DNA from: Sphingomonas desiccabilis
GTDB lineage: Bacteria; Pseudomonadota; Alphaproteobacteria; Sphingomonadales; Sphingomonadaceae
Reading direction: 5' to 3'
NCBI RefSeq assembly: GCF_004135605.1
Contig: NZ_SDPT01000002.1
Location: 806,001 to 870,000, forward strand
Length of the DNA stretch: 64,000 nt
Below the pieces are notes generated by a model, which was given only the letters and a program-made list of their open reading frames with translations, did no database searches and was not told where the DNA came from. Made by a program: the position numbers and the translations under genes. This document shows, piece after piece, positions 50,567 to 59,962 of the stretch. Numbering within the stretch: the first letter of the stretch is position 1; the number at the start of each line of letters is the position of its first letter.

Positions 50567-51414
50567 TGGCACTCAAGCATTACAACCCGACCTCGCCGGC
50601 ACGGCGCGGCCTGGTCCTCGTCGACCGTTCGGGTCTGTTCAAGGGGCGCCCCGTAAAGGCGCTGACCGAGGGCAAGACCAAGACCGGCGGCCGCAACAAC
50701 AAGGGCCACGTGACGTCGCGCGGCATCGCGGGCGGCCACAAGCAGCGCTATCGCATCGTCGATTTCAAGCGCCGCCTGTGGGACGTCGAGGGCACCGTGG
50801 AGCGGATCGAATATGATCCCAACCGCACCGCCTTCATCGCGCTCGTCAACTATGGCGAGACCGACGGCAAGCAGAGCCTGGCCTACATCATCGCCCCGCA
50901 GCGTCTGGGCGTCGGTGACAAGGTGATCGCCGGTCGCAAGACCGACGTGAAGCCGGGCAACGCGATGGAGCTGGGCCAGGTGCCCGTCGGCACCATCGTC
51001 CACAACGTCGAGATGAAGCCCGGCAAGGGCGGTCAGATCGCACGTTCGGCCGGCACCTACGTGCAGGTCGTGGGCCGCGACAAGGGCATGGTCATCGTTC
51101 GCCTGAACTCGGGCGAGCAGCGCTACATCCGTGCGGAGTGCATGGCGACGGTCGGTGCGGTTTCGAACCCGGACAACCAGAACCAGAACCTCGGCAAGGC
51201 GGGCCGCAACCGTTGGCTGGGCAAGCGCCCGCTGACCCGCGGCGTTGCCAAGAACCCGGTCGACCACCCGCACGGCGGTGGTGAAGGCCGGACCTCGGGC
51301 GGCCGTCATCCGGTCACCCCGTGGGGCAAGCCGACGAAGGGTGCGCGCACGCGCCACAACAAGGCGACCGACAAGATGATCATCCGGTCGCGTCACGCGA
51401 AGAAGAAGGGCTGA
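50566..51414 (+). CDS. rplB: 50S ribosomal protein L2
   Basis: L2 (uL2) helps subunit joining and peptidyl transfer. The 282-residue product has the C-terminal [23 protein letters not shown] motif, which includes the conserved His near the active site. The N terminus [15 protein letters not shown] is typical. It follows rplW with a one-base overlap. Confidence 0.97.
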   Translation: MALKHYNPTSPARRGLVLVDRSGLFKGRPVKALTEGKTKTGGRNNKGHVTSRGIAGGHKQRYRIVDFKRRLWDVEGTVERIEYDPNRTAFIALVNYGETDGKQSLAYIIAPQRLGVGDKVIAGRKTDVKPGNAMELGQVPVGTIVHNVEMKPGKGGQIARSAGTYVQVVGRDKGMVIVRLNSGEQRYIRAECMATVGAVSNPDNQNQNLGKAGRNRWLGKRPLTRGVAKNPVDHPHGGGEGRTSGGRHPVTPWGKPTKGARTRHNKATDKMIIRSRHAKKKG

Positions 51415-51418
51415 TAGA

Positions 51419-51697
51419 ATGGCTCGTTCTGTTTGGAAGGGCCCGTTCGTCGAACTGAGCCTGCTGAAGAAGGCGGAGGCCGCTCAGGAAGCCGGTACGC
51501 GCGCTGGTCCGATCAAGACCTGGTCGCGTCGTTCGACGATCCTGCCGCAGTTCGTCGGCCTGACGTTCAACGTGTACAACGGTCGCAAGTTCGTGCCGGT
51601 GTCGGTCAACGAAGAGATGGTGGGCATGAAGCTCGGCGAGTTCGCACCCACCCGCTTCTTCCCCGGCCACGCCGCCGACAAGAAGGGTAAGCGCTGA
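51419..51697 (+). CDS. rpsS: 30S ribosomal protein S19
   Basis: S19 (uS19) is a 30S head protein near the A site. The 92-residue product begins [20 protein letters not shown] and has [19 protein letters not shown] and [19 protein letters not shown], all typical. It overlaps rplV by one base. Confidence 0.97.
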   Translation: MARSVWKGPFVELSLLKKAEAAQEAGTRAGPIKTWSRRSTILPQFVGLTFNVYNGRKFVPVSVNEEMVGMKLGEFAPTRFFPGHAADKKGKR

Positions 51698-52074
51698 TGA
51701 GCAAGCAGGCAGCCCCTCGCCGCGTGGGCGAGAAGGAAGCACTGGCAGTCGCCACGCAGGTGCGTGGTTCGGCCCAGAAGCTGAACCTCGTCGCCGGCCT
51801 CATCCGCAACCGCTCTGCCGGTGAAGCGATGAACATCCTCGCCTTCTCTAAGAAGGCGATGGCCGTGGACGTCCGCAAGTGCCTCGCCTCGGCGATCGCC
51901 AATGCGGAGAACAACCACAACCTCGACGTCGACGCGCTCGTCGTGAAGGAGGCTTCGGTCGGCAAGTCGATCACCATGAAGCGGTTTGCTACCCGCGGCC
52001 GTGGTAAGTCGACCCGCATCCTGAAGCCGTTCAGCCGCGTGCGCATCGTCGTTGCCGAGGTGGAGGAAGCGTAA
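51697..52074 (+). CDS. rplV: 50S ribosomal protein L22
   Basis: L22 (uL22) is a 50S tunnel protein whose beta hairpin faces the nascent chain. The 125-residue product shows [23 protein letters not shown] and the hairpin [23 protein letters not shown]. Its stop overlaps the rpsC start by one base. Confidence 0.96.
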   Translation: MSKQAAPRRVGEKEALAVATQVRGSAQKLNLVAGLIRNRSAGEAMNILAFSKKAMAVDVRKCLASAIANAENNHNLDVDALVVKEASVGKSITMKRFATRGRGKSTRILKPFSRVRIVVAEVEEA

Positions 52075-52781
52075 TGGGTCAGAAGTCGAACCCCATCGGT
52101 CTGCGCCTGCAGATCAACCGCACCTGGGACAGCCGCTGGTTCGCGGAAGGCCATGACTATGGCCGTCTGCTGCTGGAGGATCTCAAGATCCGCAAGTACA
52201 TCACCGAGACGCTGCCCCAGGCCGCGATCTCGAAGGTGGTGATCGAGCGCCCGGCCAAGCTGTGCCGCGTGTCGATCTATGCGGCCCGTCCGGGCGTGAT
52301 CATCGGCAAGAAGGGCGCCGACATCGAGAAGCTTCGCAAGAAGCTGTCCGCGATGACCTCGTCCGACGTGTCGCTGAACATCGTCGAGATCCGCAAGCCC
52401 GAGATCGACGCCAAGCTCGTCGCACAGGGCGTCGCCGACCAGCTCGAGCGCCGCATCGCCTTCCGTCGTGCCATGAAGCGCGCGGTGCAGTCGGCACTCC
52501 GCCTGGGCGCCGAAGGCATCCGGATCACCTGCGGCGGCCGTCTCGGCGGCGCCGAGATCGCACGGACCGAATGGTATCGTGAGGGCCGCGTTCCGCTGCA
52601 CACGCTGCGCGCGAACGTCGACTATGCAGAGGCCGAGGCGCACACCGCCTATGGCGTCTGCGGCGTCAAGGTCTGGATCTTCAAGGGCGAGATCCTCGGC
52701 CACGACCCGATGGCGCAGGACCGGCTGATGCTGGAGGCTCAGACCTCCGGCGTGCGCCCGGCCCGCGATGACCGCCGCTAA
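52074..52781 (+). CDS. rpsC: 30S ribosomal protein S3
   Basis: S3 (uS3) helps unwind mRNA at the entry channel. The 235-residue product has the N-terminal [20 protein letters not shown] and a KH domain with the GxxG loop in [18 protein letters not shown] near residue 82, and the C-terminal domain [19 protein letters not shown]. Standard length for the family. Confidence 0.97.
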   Translation: MGQKSNPIGLRLQINRTWDSRWFAEGHDYGRLLLEDLKIRKYITETLPQAAISKVVIERPAKLCRVSIYAARPGVIIGKKGADIEKLRKKLSAMTSSDVSLNIVEIRKPEIDAKLVAQGVADQLERRIAFRRAMKRAVQSALRLGAEGIRITCGGRLGGAEIARTEWYREGRVPLHTLRANVDYAEAEAHTAYGVCGVKVWIFKGEILGHDPMAQDRLMLEAQTSGVRPARDDRR

Positions 52782-52792
52782 GGACTAGGAAA

Positions 52793-53224
52793 ATGCTGCA
52801 ACCAAAGCGCACCAAGTTCCGCAAGGCCTTCAAGGGCCGCATCCATGGCGACGCCAAGGGTGGCACCGCGCTCAACTTCGGCTCGTATGGGCTGAAGGCG
52901 ATGGAGCCGGAGCGGATCACCGCTCGCCAGATCGAGGCGGCTCGCCGCGCGATCACGCGCCACATCAAGCGCCAGGGACGTCTCTGGATCCGCGTGTTCC
53001 CGGACGTTCCGGTTTCGTCGAAGCCGGCCGAAGTCCGCATGGGCTCGGGCAAGGGTTCGCCGGAGTTCTGGGTCGCCCGCGTCAAGCCGGGCCGGATCCT
53101 GTTCGAGCTGGACGGCGTTCCCGGCCCGCTCGCGGCAGAGGCATTCGAGCGTGCAGCCATGAAGCTGCCGATCGCGGTCAAGGTCGTTGCCCGTCTGGGC
53201 GACACCTCGCACCTGGAGGGTTGA
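52793..53224 (+). CDS. rplP: 50S ribosomal protein L16
   Basis: L16 (uL16) organises the A-site and central protuberance. The 143-residue product begins [16 protein letters not shown] and includes [20 protein letters not shown], with the Arg (hydroxylated in E. coli) kept. It is 11 bases after rpsC. Confidence 0.96.
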   Translation: MLQPKRTKFRKAFKGRIHGDAKGGTALNFGSYGLKAMEPERITARQIEAARRAITRHIKRQGRLWIRVFPDVPVSSKPAEVRMGSGKGSPEFWVARVKPGRILFELDGVPGPLAAEAFERAAMKLPIAVKVVARLGDTSHLEG

Positions 53225-53226
53225 AA

Positions 53227-53430
53227 ATGACCAAGGCAACCGATCTGCGCGCCAAGAGCGACGATCAGCTGACCGAGGAGCTGGGCAACCTGAAGCGTGA
53301 GGCGTTCAACCTCCGCTTCCAGGCTGCGACCAGCCAGATGGAAAAGCCGAGCCGCGTCAAGGAAGTCCGTCGCGACATCGCGCGGATCAAGACGCTGCAG
53401 AGCGAGCGCACGCGCTCGCAGGCCAAGTAA
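53227..53430 (+). CDS. rpmC: 50S ribosomal protein L29
   Basis: L29 (uL29) is a two-helix protein near the tunnel exit. The 67-residue product has [20 protein letters not shown] and [15 protein letters not shown], typical. The ATG at 53227 lies two bases after the rplP stop; a TTG two codons upstream is less likely. Confidence 0.95.
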   Translation: MTKATDLRAKSDDQLTEELGNLKREAFNLRFQAATSQMEKPSRVKEVRRDIARIKTLQSERTRSQAK

Positions 53431-53442
53431 GGGACGACTGAC

Positions 53443-53715
53443 ATGCCGAAGCGCGTGCTGACCGGGACGGTCGTCTCGGACAAGACCGACAAGACGGTGG
53501 TGGTGAAGGTGGAGCGCAAGGTCAAGCACGCGCTCTACGGCAAGATCATCCGCCGTTCGAAGAAGTACCATGCCCATGACGAGGGCAACGAGTACCGCGA
53601 GGGCGAGACCGTGCGCATCGAAGAGACCGCGCCGATCTCCAAGCTCAAGACCTGGAAGGTCGTGGACCGCGTGAACACCCACGCGACCCCGGCCCAGGTG
53701 GCGGCGGAGGCCTAA
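53443..53715 (+). CDS. rpsQ: 30S ribosomal protein S17
   Basis: S17 (uS17) is an OB-fold protein of the 30S body. The 90-residue product has [20 protein letters not shown] and [16 protein letters not shown], with [20 protein letters not shown] following. A 174-base gap follows it, the largest between S17 and L14, containing a terminator-like hairpin. Confidence 0.96.
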   Translation: MPKRVLTGTVVSDKTDKTVVVKVERKVKHALYGKIIRRSKKYHAHDEGNEYREGETVRIEETAPISKLKTWKVVDRVNTHATPAQVAAEA

Positions 53716-53726
53716 CGGCCTCCACC

Positions 53727-53746
53727 TCCGGCCTTTCGGGGCCGGA
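53727..53746 (+). other. First hairpin in the rpsQ–rplN gap
   Basis: TCCGGCC and GGCCGGA pair around a short TTTCGG loop, starting 12 bases after the rpsQ stop. It is followed by AAAACGGG. A larger structure lies at 53804. Confidence 0.5.
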
Positions 53747-53803
53747 AAACGGGAATTGGGGCAGGGGCTTGCGTTCCTCCCCAGGGACGGCTAGTTGGCC
53801 GCT

Positions 53804-53841
53804 CCCCCTGGCGCGGTTGCCCGCGCCGGGGGTTCGTTTTT
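53804..53841 (+). terminator. Attenuator-like terminator before rplN
   Basis: CCCCC-T-GGCGCGG pairs with CCGCGCCGGGGG (12 base pairs with one bulged T, loop TTGC) and is followed by TTCGTTTTT. It has every mark of an intrinsic terminator, yet rplN starts 49 bases later on the same strand, so it may act as a conditional attenuator or as the end of the S10 unit with a separate spc promoter. Confidence 0.75.
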
Positions 53842-53889
53842 GAAGGCGGGCGCCGGTCGGAATCGGGCCCATAGAGAAGGAAGCGCATC

Positions 53890-54258
53890 ATGATTCAGAT
53901 GCAGTCCAATCTCGACGTCGCAGACAACAGCGGCGCGAAGCGGGTGCAGTGCATCAAAGTGCTGGGCGGCTCCAAGCGCCGCACGGCAGGTGTGGGCGAC
54001 GTCATCGTCGTCTCCATCAAGGAGGCCGCACCCCGCGGCCGCGTGAAGAAGGGTGACGTGCACCGCGCCGTCATCGTTCGGACCGCCAAGGACATCCGTC
54101 GCACCGACGGTTCGGTGATCCGTTTCGACGGCAACGCCGCGGTGCTGGTCAACAAGAACGAGGAGCCGATCGGCACCCGTATCTTTGGCCCGGTGGTTCG
54201 CGAGCTGCGTTCGCGCGGCTTCATGAAGATCATCTCGCTCGCGCCGGAGGTGCTGTAA
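53890..54258 (+). CDS. rplN: 50S ribosomal protein L14
   Basis: L14 (uL14) binds 23S rRNA at the subunit interface. The 122-residue product begins [27 protein letters not shown] and has [33 protein letters not shown] precedes the ATG. It opens the spc block and overlaps rplX by one base. Confidence 0.97.
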   Translation: MIQMQSNLDVADNSGAKRVQCIKVLGGSKRRTAGVGDVIVVSIKEAAPRGRVKKGDVHRAVIVRTAKDIRRTDGSVIRFDGNAAVLVNKNEEPIGTRIFGPVVRELRSRGFMKIISLAPEVL

Positions 54259-54572
54259 TGGCTGCCGCCAAGATCAAGAAGGGTGACCAGGTCATCGTCC
54301 TGTCCGGCAAGGACAAGGGCAAGACCGGCGAAGTCGTCCGTTCGATGCCGAAGGACGGCAAGGTCGTGGTGTCGGGCGTGAACATCGCCGTGCGCCACCG
54401 CAAGCCGACCCAGGTCAACCCGCAGGGTGGCCTGGAGCGTTCGGAAGCGCCGCTCCACATCTCGAAGGTCGCGCACGTCGTTGACGGCAAGCCGACCCGC
54501 GTCCGCTTCGAAGAGCGTGACGGCAAGAAGGTCCGCGTGGCCGTGAAGACGGGGGATGTCATCAATGGCTGA
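54258..54572 (+). CDS. rplX: 50S ribosomal protein L24
   Basis: L24 (uL24) starts 50S assembly; it has a KOW motif, here [20 protein letters not shown] near the N terminus, and the segment [19 protein letters not shown]. The 104-residue product is standard. It overlaps rplE by eight bases. Confidence 0.96.
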   Translation: MAAAKIKKGDQVIVLSGKDKGKTGEVVRSMPKDGKVVVSGVNIAVRHRKPTQVNPQGGLERSEAPLHISKVAHVVDGKPTRVRFEERDGKKVRVAVKTGDVING

Positions 54573-55149
54573 CAAGTACACGCCGCGGATGAAGTCGATC
54601 TACGACGACCGCATCGTCAAGGCGATGACGGAGAAGTTCGGCTACAAGAACGCGCTCGAAGTGCCGCGGATCGAGAAGATCGTGCTCAACATGGGCGTGG
54701 GCGAGGCGACGCAGGACAAGAAGAAGGTCGAGCAGGCGGCTTCCGAAATGGAGCTGATCGCGGGCCAGAAGCCTGTCGTCACCAAGGCGAAGAAGTCGAT
54801 CGCGCAGTTCAAGCTGCGTGAAGGCATGGCGATCGGCTGCAAGGTCACGCTGCGCCGCGAGCGGATGTACGAGTTCCTCGACCGCTTCATCACGATCGCG
54901 CTTCCCCGCGTCCGCGACTTCCGCGGCCTGAACCCGAAGTCCTTCGACGGTCGCGGCAACTATGCCTGCGGCATCAAGGAGCAGATCGTGTTCCCGGAAA
55001 TCAGCTATGACCGCGTCGACAAGGTGCGCGGCATGGACGTGATCGTCACCACCACCGCCAAGACCGACGACGAGGCCCGCGAGCTTCTGCGTCTGTTCGG
55101 GTTCCCGTTCCCGCAGGCGCAGGACGGCGAGCAGAAGAAGGCGGCCTAA
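54565..55149 (+). CDS. rplE: 50S ribosomal protein L5
   Basis: L5 (uL5) binds 5S rRNA and the P-site tRNA. The 194-residue product has [26 protein letters not shown]… and the typical [18 protein letters not shown] and [14 protein letters not shown]. The ATG at 54565 overlaps rplX. The C-terminal tail [10 protein letters not shown] is an addition of the lineage. Confidence 0.96.
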   Translation: MADKYTPRMKSIYDDRIVKAMTEKFGYKNALEVPRIEKIVLNMGVGEATQDKKKVEQAASEMELIAGQKPVVTKAKKSIAQFKLREGMAIGCKVTLRRERMYEFLDRFITIALPRVRDFRGLNPKSFDGRGNYACGIKEQIVFPEISYDRVDKVRGMDVIVTTTAKTDDEARELLRLFGFPFPQAQDGEQKKAA

Positions 55150-55158
55150 CCCCTTGAT

Positions 55159-55191
55159 GGCATCGCCCCGGCCGACGGTCGGGGCGATGCC
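55159..55191 (+). other. Long stable hairpin between rplE and rpsN
   Basis: A 15-base stem (one G·T wobble), GGCATCGCCCCGGCC paired with GGTCGGGGCGATGCC, with a 3-base loop, fills much of the 97-base gap. It has no T run after it (GCAACAAAGG). Its great stability suggests mRNA processing, protection or translational control. Confidence 0.65.
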
Positions 55192-55246
55192 GCAACAAAG
55201 GGCTCCGGCGCGTTGCCGGGGCCACGACTAGGAAGAGCTTAAGTCC

Positions 55247-55552
55247 ATGGCGAAACTGAGTTCGATCAACAAGAACGAGCGTCGCAAGCAGCTGGTGAAG
55301 AAGTACGCCGGCAAGTATGCGAAGCTGAAGGCGCAGGCAGCGGACACCTCGCTGGACGAGACCGAGCGCCTGATCGCGCGCCTGAAGATGGCCGAGATCC
55401 CGCGCAACGCCAACCCGACCCGGGTTCGCAACCGCTGCGAGGTCACCGGCCGCCCGCGCGCCTATTACCGCAAGTTCCGCCTCGCCCGCGTGATGCTTCG
55501 TGATCTTGCCAACCGCGGCATGATCCCCGGCGTCGTCAAGTCGAGCTGGTAA
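55247..55552 (+). CDS. rpsN: 30S ribosomal protein S14 (zinc-free form)
   Basis: S14 (uS14) is a 30S head protein. The 101-residue product is the long form without a four-Cys zinc site: it has only one Cys ([16 protein letters not shown]) and the typical [19 protein letters not shown]. The start follows a GGAAGAGCTT region. Confidence 0.95.
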   Translation: MAKLSSINKNERRKQLVKKYAGKYAKLKAQAADTSLDETERLIARLKMAEIPRNANPTRVRNRCEVTGRPRAYYRKFRLARVMLRDLANRGMIPGVVKSSW

Positions 55553-55563
55553 GGACCGTACCG

Positions 55564-55959
55564 ATGGCATTGACCGATCCCCTGGGTGATATGCTCACCC
55601 GCATCCGCAACGGCCAGCGCGCGCGCAAGGACTCCGTCCTGTCGCCGGCGTCGAAGCTGCGGACCCGCGTCCTCGACGTGCTTCAGCGCGAGGGCTATAT
55701 CCGTGGCTACAGCGAAGAGCAGATGGGCCCCGCGGCCGGCGTCCGCATCGAGCTGAAGTATTTCGAGGGTCAGCCGGCGATCAAGCACGTCGCGCGCGTC
55801 TCGAAGCCCGGTCGTCGCGTCTACTCGGGCAGCCAGGAGCTGCCGCGCGTCCGCAACGGCCTCGGCATCACGATCGTCTCGACGCCGCGTGGCGTTCTCT
55901 CCGACGCCGAAGCGCGCGAGCAGAACGTCGGTGGCGAAGTGCTGGCGGAGGTGTTCTAA
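55564..55959 (+). CDS. rpsH: 30S ribosomal protein S8
   Basis: S8 (uS8) binds central-domain 16S rRNA and in E. coli represses the spc operon. The 131-residue product begins [20 protein letters not shown] and has the C-terminal [22 protein letters not shown]. It overlaps rplF by one base. Confidence 0.97.
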   Translation: MALTDPLGDMLTRIRNGQRARKDSVLSPASKLRTRVLDVLQREGYIRGYSEEQMGPAAGVRIELKYFEGQPAIKHVARVSKPGRRVYSGSQELPRVRNGLGITIVSTPRGVLSDAEAREQNVGGEVLAEVF

Positions 55960-56492
55960 TGAGCCGCATCGGCAAGAAGGCAGTCCCGGTTCCGGCCGGC
56001 GTGACCGCCAACATCGCCGGCCGTGAGCTGAGCGTGAAGGGTCCCAAGGGCACCCTCTCCATGCCGCTCGCGGACGACATCGCCTACGAAGTCACCGACG
56101 GTGGCATTTCGGTTCAGCCGGCGAACGACACCAAGCGCGCCCGTGCCTTCTGGGGCATGCAGCGTACCCTGGTGCAGAACCTGGTGACCGGCGTGACCGA
56201 GGGCTTCTCCAAGAAGCTGCTCATCACCGGCGTCGGCTATCGTGCGGCAGCGCAGGGCAAGGTGCTCAAGCTGCAGCTCGGCTATTCGCATGACGTGAAC
56301 TTCGACATCCCCGAGGGGATCGAGGTGAAGACCCCGGATCAGACCACGGTCGAGATCTCGGGCATCGACAAGCAGAAGGTCGGCCAGGTCGCCGCTGAGA
56401 TCCGCCGCTGGCGTAAGCCGGAGCCCTACAAGGGCAAGGGCATCAAGTACGACGGCGAGTTCATCTTCCGCAAGGAAGGGAAGAAGAAGTGA
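55959..56492 (+). CDS. rplF: 50S ribosomal protein L6
   Basis: L6 (uL6) supports the GTPase-associated centre. The 177-residue product begins [19 protein letters not shown] and ends with [23 protein letters not shown], typical. Its stop overlaps the rplR start by one base. Confidence 0.97.
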   Translation: MSRIGKKAVPVPAGVTANIAGRELSVKGPKGTLSMPLADDIAYEVTDGGISVQPANDTKRARAFWGMQRTLVQNLVTGVTEGFSKKLLITGVGYRAAAQGKVLKLQLGYSHDVNFDIPEGIEVKTPDQTTVEISGIDKQKVGQVAAEIRRWRKPEPYKGKGIKYDGEFIFRKEGKKK

Positions 56493-56851
56493 TGTCTACC
56501 AAGGGTATGTCGCTGTTCGAGAAGCGCCGCCGCCGCAACCGTACCGCGCTTCGTGCGCGCTCGGGCGGTCGTCCGCGCCTTTCGATCCACCGTTCGGGCA
56601 AGCACATCTACGCCCAGGTCATCGACGACGCCGAGGGCCGGACGCTCGCTTCGGCTTCGACGCTGGAAAAGGACGTGCGTGGCCAGAGCGGCGCGAACGT
56701 CGATGCCGCCAAGGCGGTGGGCCAGCGCGTCGCGGAGGCCGCAAAGGCTGCCGGCGTGACGCAGGTGGTGTTCGATCGTGGTGGGTTCCTCTTCCACGGA
56801 CGCGTCAAGGCGCTGGCGGAAGCCGCGCGCGAGAGCGGATTGGAGTTCTAA
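56492..56851 (+). CDS. rplR: 50S ribosomal protein L18
   Basis: L18 (uL18) binds 5S rRNA. The 119-residue product has [35 protein letters not shown] and [27 protein letters not shown] chose the ATG at 56492; a GTG one codon before is possible. It ends one base before rpsE. Confidence 0.95.
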   Translation: MSTKGMSLFEKRRRRNRTALRARSGGRPRLSIHRSGKHIYAQVIDDAEGRTLASASTLEKDVRGQSGANVDAAKAVGQRVAEAAKAAGVTQVVFDRGGFLFHGRVKALAEAARESGLEF

Positions 56852-56852
56852 G

Positions 56853-57557
56853 ATGGCCGACGAGAACAACCAGGCCGAAACCCCCGCCGTCGAGGCGACG
56901 GGTGCAGAGGCAGGCGCGCCCCAGGGCCGTGGTCCGCGTGGCGGCCGTGGTCGCGGTGGCGAGCGTGGTCGTGGCGGCCGAGACGGCAACCGCGGGCGTC
57001 GCGACGATCGTCGCAACGAGGATGGTGGCGAGGAGCTGATCGAAAAGCTCGTCCACATCAACCGCGTGTCGAAGACCGTGAAGGGCGGTAAGCGCTTCGG
57101 CTTCGCAGCACTCGTCGTTGTCGGCGACGGCAAGGGCCGGGTCGGCTTCGGGCATGGCAAGGCGCGCGAAGTGCCGGAAGCCATCTCCAAGGCGACCGCT
57201 TCGGCGAAGAAGGCGATGGTCCGCGTTCCGCTCAAGGACGGCCGCACGCTGCACCACGACGGCAACGGTCACTTCGGTGCCGGTCGCGTGACGGTGCGTT
57301 CGGCGCCTGCCGGTACCGGCATCATCGCGGGTGGCCCGATGCGCGCCATCTTCGAGAGCCTGGGCGTGGCCGACGTCGTGACCAAGTCGGTCGGCACGTC
57401 GAACCCGTACAACATGATCCGTGCGACCTTCGAGGCGCTGAACGAGCAGACTTCGCCGAAGTCGGTCGCGCAGCGTCGTGGCAAGAAGATCGCCGACCTG
57501 CTGGGTCGTGGCGGATCGCAGGCTGCCGAGGCGGAAGCCGCGGCGGTGGTGGAGTAA
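56853..57557 (+). CDS. rpsE: 30S ribosomal protein S5 with RGG-rich N-terminal extension
   Basis: S5 (uS5) lies at the mRNA entry site and influences accuracy. The 234-residue product has the usual core from about residue 62 ([33 protein letters not shown]), and [22 protein letters not shown] later. Before the core is an extension of about 50 residues rich in Arg and Gly (residues 24–52, [19 protein letters not shown]), which E. coli S5 (167 residues) lacks, and an Ala/Glu-rich C-terminal tail. Start ATG at 56853. Confidence 0.95.
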   Translation: MADENNQAETPAVEATGAEAGAPQGRGPRGGRGRGGERGRGGRDGNRGRRDDRRNEDGGEELIEKLVHINRVSKTVKGGKRFGFAALVVVGDGKGRVGFGHGKAREVPEAISKATASAKKAMVRVPLKDGRTLHHDGNGHFGAGRVTVRSAPAGTGIIAGGPMRAIFESLGVADVVTKSVGTSNPYNMIRATFEALNEQTSPKSVAQRRGKKIADLLGRGGSQAAEAEAAAVVE

Positions 57558-57561
57558 GTCC

Positions 57562-57738
57562 ATGGCTACCGTGAAGATCACGCAGACCGGTTCGCCGATC
57601 CGGCGCACCAAGGACCAGCGCGCGACGCTCGTCGGCCTGGGCCTCAACAAGATGCACAAGACGGTCGAGCTGACCGACACCCCCGAGGTGCGCGGCATGA
57701 TCCGCAAGGTGCAGCACATGGTGCAGGTCGAAGGCTGA
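57562..57738 (+). CDS. rpmD: 50S ribosomal protein L30
   Basis: L30 (uL30) is a small 50S protein. The 58-residue product is [20 protein letters not shown] then [17 protein letters not shown], with the fingerprint GLGLNKM. The ATG at 57562 follows rpsE by four bases. A hairpin and a 97-base gap follow. Confidence 0.93.
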   Translation: MATVKITQTGSPIRRTKDQRATLVGLGLNKMHKTVELTDTPEVRGMIRKVQHMVQVEG

Positions 57739-57768
57739 AGCCTTCACCTTCACCGGTGACAAATAGGG

Positions 57769-57794
57769 GGAAGGGGGCTATGCGGCCCCCTTCC
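57769..57794 (+). other. Hairpin between rpmD and rplO
   Basis: A 10-base perfect stem (GGAAGGGGGC with GCCCCCTTCC, loop of 6) is followed by TCATTTCATC. It resembles a weak terminator or attenuator, ending about 40 bases before the rplO start. Confidence 0.6.
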
Positions 57795-57835
57795 TCATTT
57801 CATCAGCGCGTAAAAAGCGAAAGCGAGTGCACATC

Positions 57836-58363
57836 ATGAAGCTCAACGAACTCACCGACAACCAGGGCGCCCGTCACCGCAAGATGCGCGTCGGCCGCGG
57901 CATCGGTTCCGGCAAGGGCAAGACCGCAGGCCGTGGTCAGAAGGGCCAGAAGAGCCGCGAAGGCGTCTCGATCAAGGGCTTCGAGGGCGGTCAGATGCCG
58001 CTCCACATGCGTCTGCCGAAGCGCGGCTTCAACAACATCTTCGCCAAGGACTATGCTGAGGTGAACCTCGGCGCGATCCAGGCGCTGGTGGATGCCGGCA
58101 AGCTGACCGCGACCGACATCGACCACGCAGCGCTCAAGGCCGTTGGCCTCGCCCGCGGCGGCAAGGACGGCGTCCGTCTGCTCGGCAAGGGCGAGCTGAC
58201 CGCCAAGCTGAGCTTCACCGTCGCCGGCGTGTCGGCTTCGGCCCGCGAGGCAGTCGAGAAGGCTGGCGGCACCGTCAACGTGATCGAGGTCGTCCCGGCC
58301 GCCGAGAAGGCGAAGGCCAAGAAGGGCCAGACCCTGGCCGCCAAGAAGGCCGCGCGCGCCTGA
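57836..58363 (+). CDS. rplO: 50S ribosomal protein L15
   Basis: L15 (uL15) is a late 50S assembly protein. The 175-residue product begins [22 protein letters not shown] and has [20 protein letters not shown]; the C-terminal 20 residues are Lys/Ala-rich. I chose the ATG at 57836 over the in-frame ATG nine bases earlier because KLNEL is the conserved start. Confidence 0.95.
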   Translation: MKLNELTDNQGARHRKMRVGRGIGSGKGKTAGRGQKGQKSREGVSIKGFEGGQMPLHMRLPKRGFNNIFAKDYAEVNLGAIQALVDAGKLTATDIDHAALKAVGLARGGKDGVRLLGKGELTAKLSFTVAGVSASAREAVEKAGGTVNVIEVVPAAEKAKAKKGQTLAAKKAARA

Positions 58364-58442
58364 TCGGCGCCGCCTGAACGTCGTTCGCGTCGGGCCCGTC
58401 CGCTTCCGCTCTGCTTCGCGCTCCGGCGCAGCAGGCAGGGGT

Positions 58443-58456
58443 GGGCGGGCCCGCCC
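58443..58456 (+). other. Palindrome in the rplO–secY gap
   Basis: GGGCGGGCCCGCCC is a perfect 14-base palindrome in the 208-base gap. It is flanked by GCGGGCCCG-like sequence upstream (58391–58400) that could pair with it in larger structures, and by a GGGGC…GCCCC repeat at about 58464–58492. No promoter or other element is clear. Confidence 0.5.
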
Positions 58457-58571
58457 GTTTGAAGGGGCTGCGCGCGTTTCGTGGCGCCCCCGTTAGACAT
58501 CCCGGCAGCAAGTCCTATATGGGCGCCGGGGGTGGGGCATCAGTGCCCGCCAGCATGATCGGGACACATCC

Positions 58572-59939
58572 ATGGCATCGGCAGCCGACAGCCTTTCGAC
58601 CAACCTGAACCTGGCCAAGTTCGGCCAGGCGACCGAGCTCAAGAAGCGCCTGTGGTTCACGCTGGGCGCGCTGATCGTCTTCCGGATGCTCAGCTACGTG
58701 CCGCTGCCGGGGATCGATCCGACGCAGCTCGGCCTGCTCGCCAACCAGACCCAGGGCGGCGTGCTCGACTTCTTCAACACCTTCTCGGGCGGCGCGCTGA
58801 CGCGCATGTCGGTCGTGGCGCTGGGCGTCATGCCGTACATCACCGCCTCGATCGTCGTGCAGCTCGCCAGCTCGCTGTCGCCGCAGCTCGCCGCGATCAA
58901 GAAGGAAGGCGAGTCGGGCCGCAAGAAGCTCAACCAGTACACCCGCTACGGCACGGTCGCGCTGACGGCGGTGCAGGGCTATTTCATCGCCGTCGGGCTT
59001 GAGGCGTTCGGCGCCTCGGCCGGGGCGCAGGCGGTGATCGAGCCGGGAATGACCTTCCGCATCGCGGCGGTCATTTCGCTGATCGGCGGCACCATGTTCC
59101 TGATGTGGCTGGGTGAGCAGATCACCAGCCGCGGCATCGGCAACGGCATCTCGCTCATCATCATGGCGGGCATCGTCGCCCATCTGCCGACCACGCTGGT
59201 GCAGCTGTTCGAGGGCAGCCGCTCGGGCACGCTCGATCCGCTCAAGCTCGTCGGCATCACCGTCGCCGTGATCGGCCTGGTGCTGTTCATCTGCTTCATG
59301 GAGCGCGCGCAGCGCCGCATCCTGATCCAATATCCCAAGCGCCAGACGGCGCGTGGGGTGCAGGCGGACCGCAGCCACCTGCCGCTCAAGATCAACACCG
59401 CCGGCGTCATTCCGCCGATCTTCGCATCCTCGCTGCTGCTGATGCCGGTGACGATCACCCAGTTCGCAGGCCAGGCGGCAGAGGGTCAGAGCTGGTGGGG
59501 CGACTTCGTCATCAGCCTGAACCAGTATCTCCAGCACGGCAGCCCCGTGTACATGCTGCTCTACGGCGCCGGCATCGTCTTCTTCTCGTTCTTCTACACC
59601 GCGGTGGTGTTCAATCCGGAAGAGACGGCCGACAACCTCAAGCGGTACGGCGGCTTCATTCCCGGCATCCGTCCGGGCAAGAACACCGAGGCGTATTTCG
59701 ACTATGTGCTGACGCGCATCACGGTGATCGGTGCGGCCTATCTGGTCGTGCTCTGCCTGCTGCCGGAGTATCTCGTGTCGGCGCTGGCCATTCCCTTCTA
59801 TCTTGGTGGGACTAGCCTTCTGATCGTGGTCAACGTAACCATGGACACGGTGACGCAGATCCAGTCGCACCTGCTGGCGCACCAGTATGGGGACCTGATC
59901 AAGAAGGCCAAGCTCAAGGGCGGCCGCGCGCGCCACTGA
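58572..59939 (+). CDS. secY: SecY, Sec translocon channel subunit
   Basis: SecY forms the protein-conducting channel with SecE and SecG. The 455-residue product has ten transmembrane segments. The N-terminal AADSLSTNLNLAKFGQATELKKRL helix, MPYITASIVVQL, KKEGESGRKKLNQYTRYGT and GIGNGISLIIMAGI (near residue 195) are typical, as is the cytosolic loop FMERAQRRILIQYPKRQ. It is in the usual place between rplO and adk. Confidence 0.96.
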   Translation: MASAADSLSTNLNLAKFGQATELKKRLWFTLGALIVFRMLSYVPLPGIDPTQLGLLANQTQGGVLDFFNTFSGGALTRMSVVALGVMPYITASIVVQLASSLSPQLAAIKKEGESGRKKLNQYTRYGTVALTAVQGYFIAVGLEAFGASAGAQAVIEPGMTFRIAAVISLIGGTMFLMWLGEQITSRGIGNGISLIIMAGIVAHLPTTLVQLFEGSRSGTLDPLKLVGITVAVIGLVLFICFMERAQRRILIQYPKRQTARGVQADRSHLPLKINTAGVIPPIFASSLLLMPVTITQFAGQAAEGQSWWGDFVISLNQYLQHGSPVYMLLYGAGIVFFSFFYTAVVFNPEETADNLKRYGGFIPGIRPGKNTEAYFDYVLTRITVIGAAYLVVLCLLPEYLVSALAIPFYLGGTSLLIVVNVTMDTVTQIQSHLLAHQYGDLIKKAKLKGGRARH

Positions 59940-59962
59940 TCGACTGAAGAGGGGAATACACC

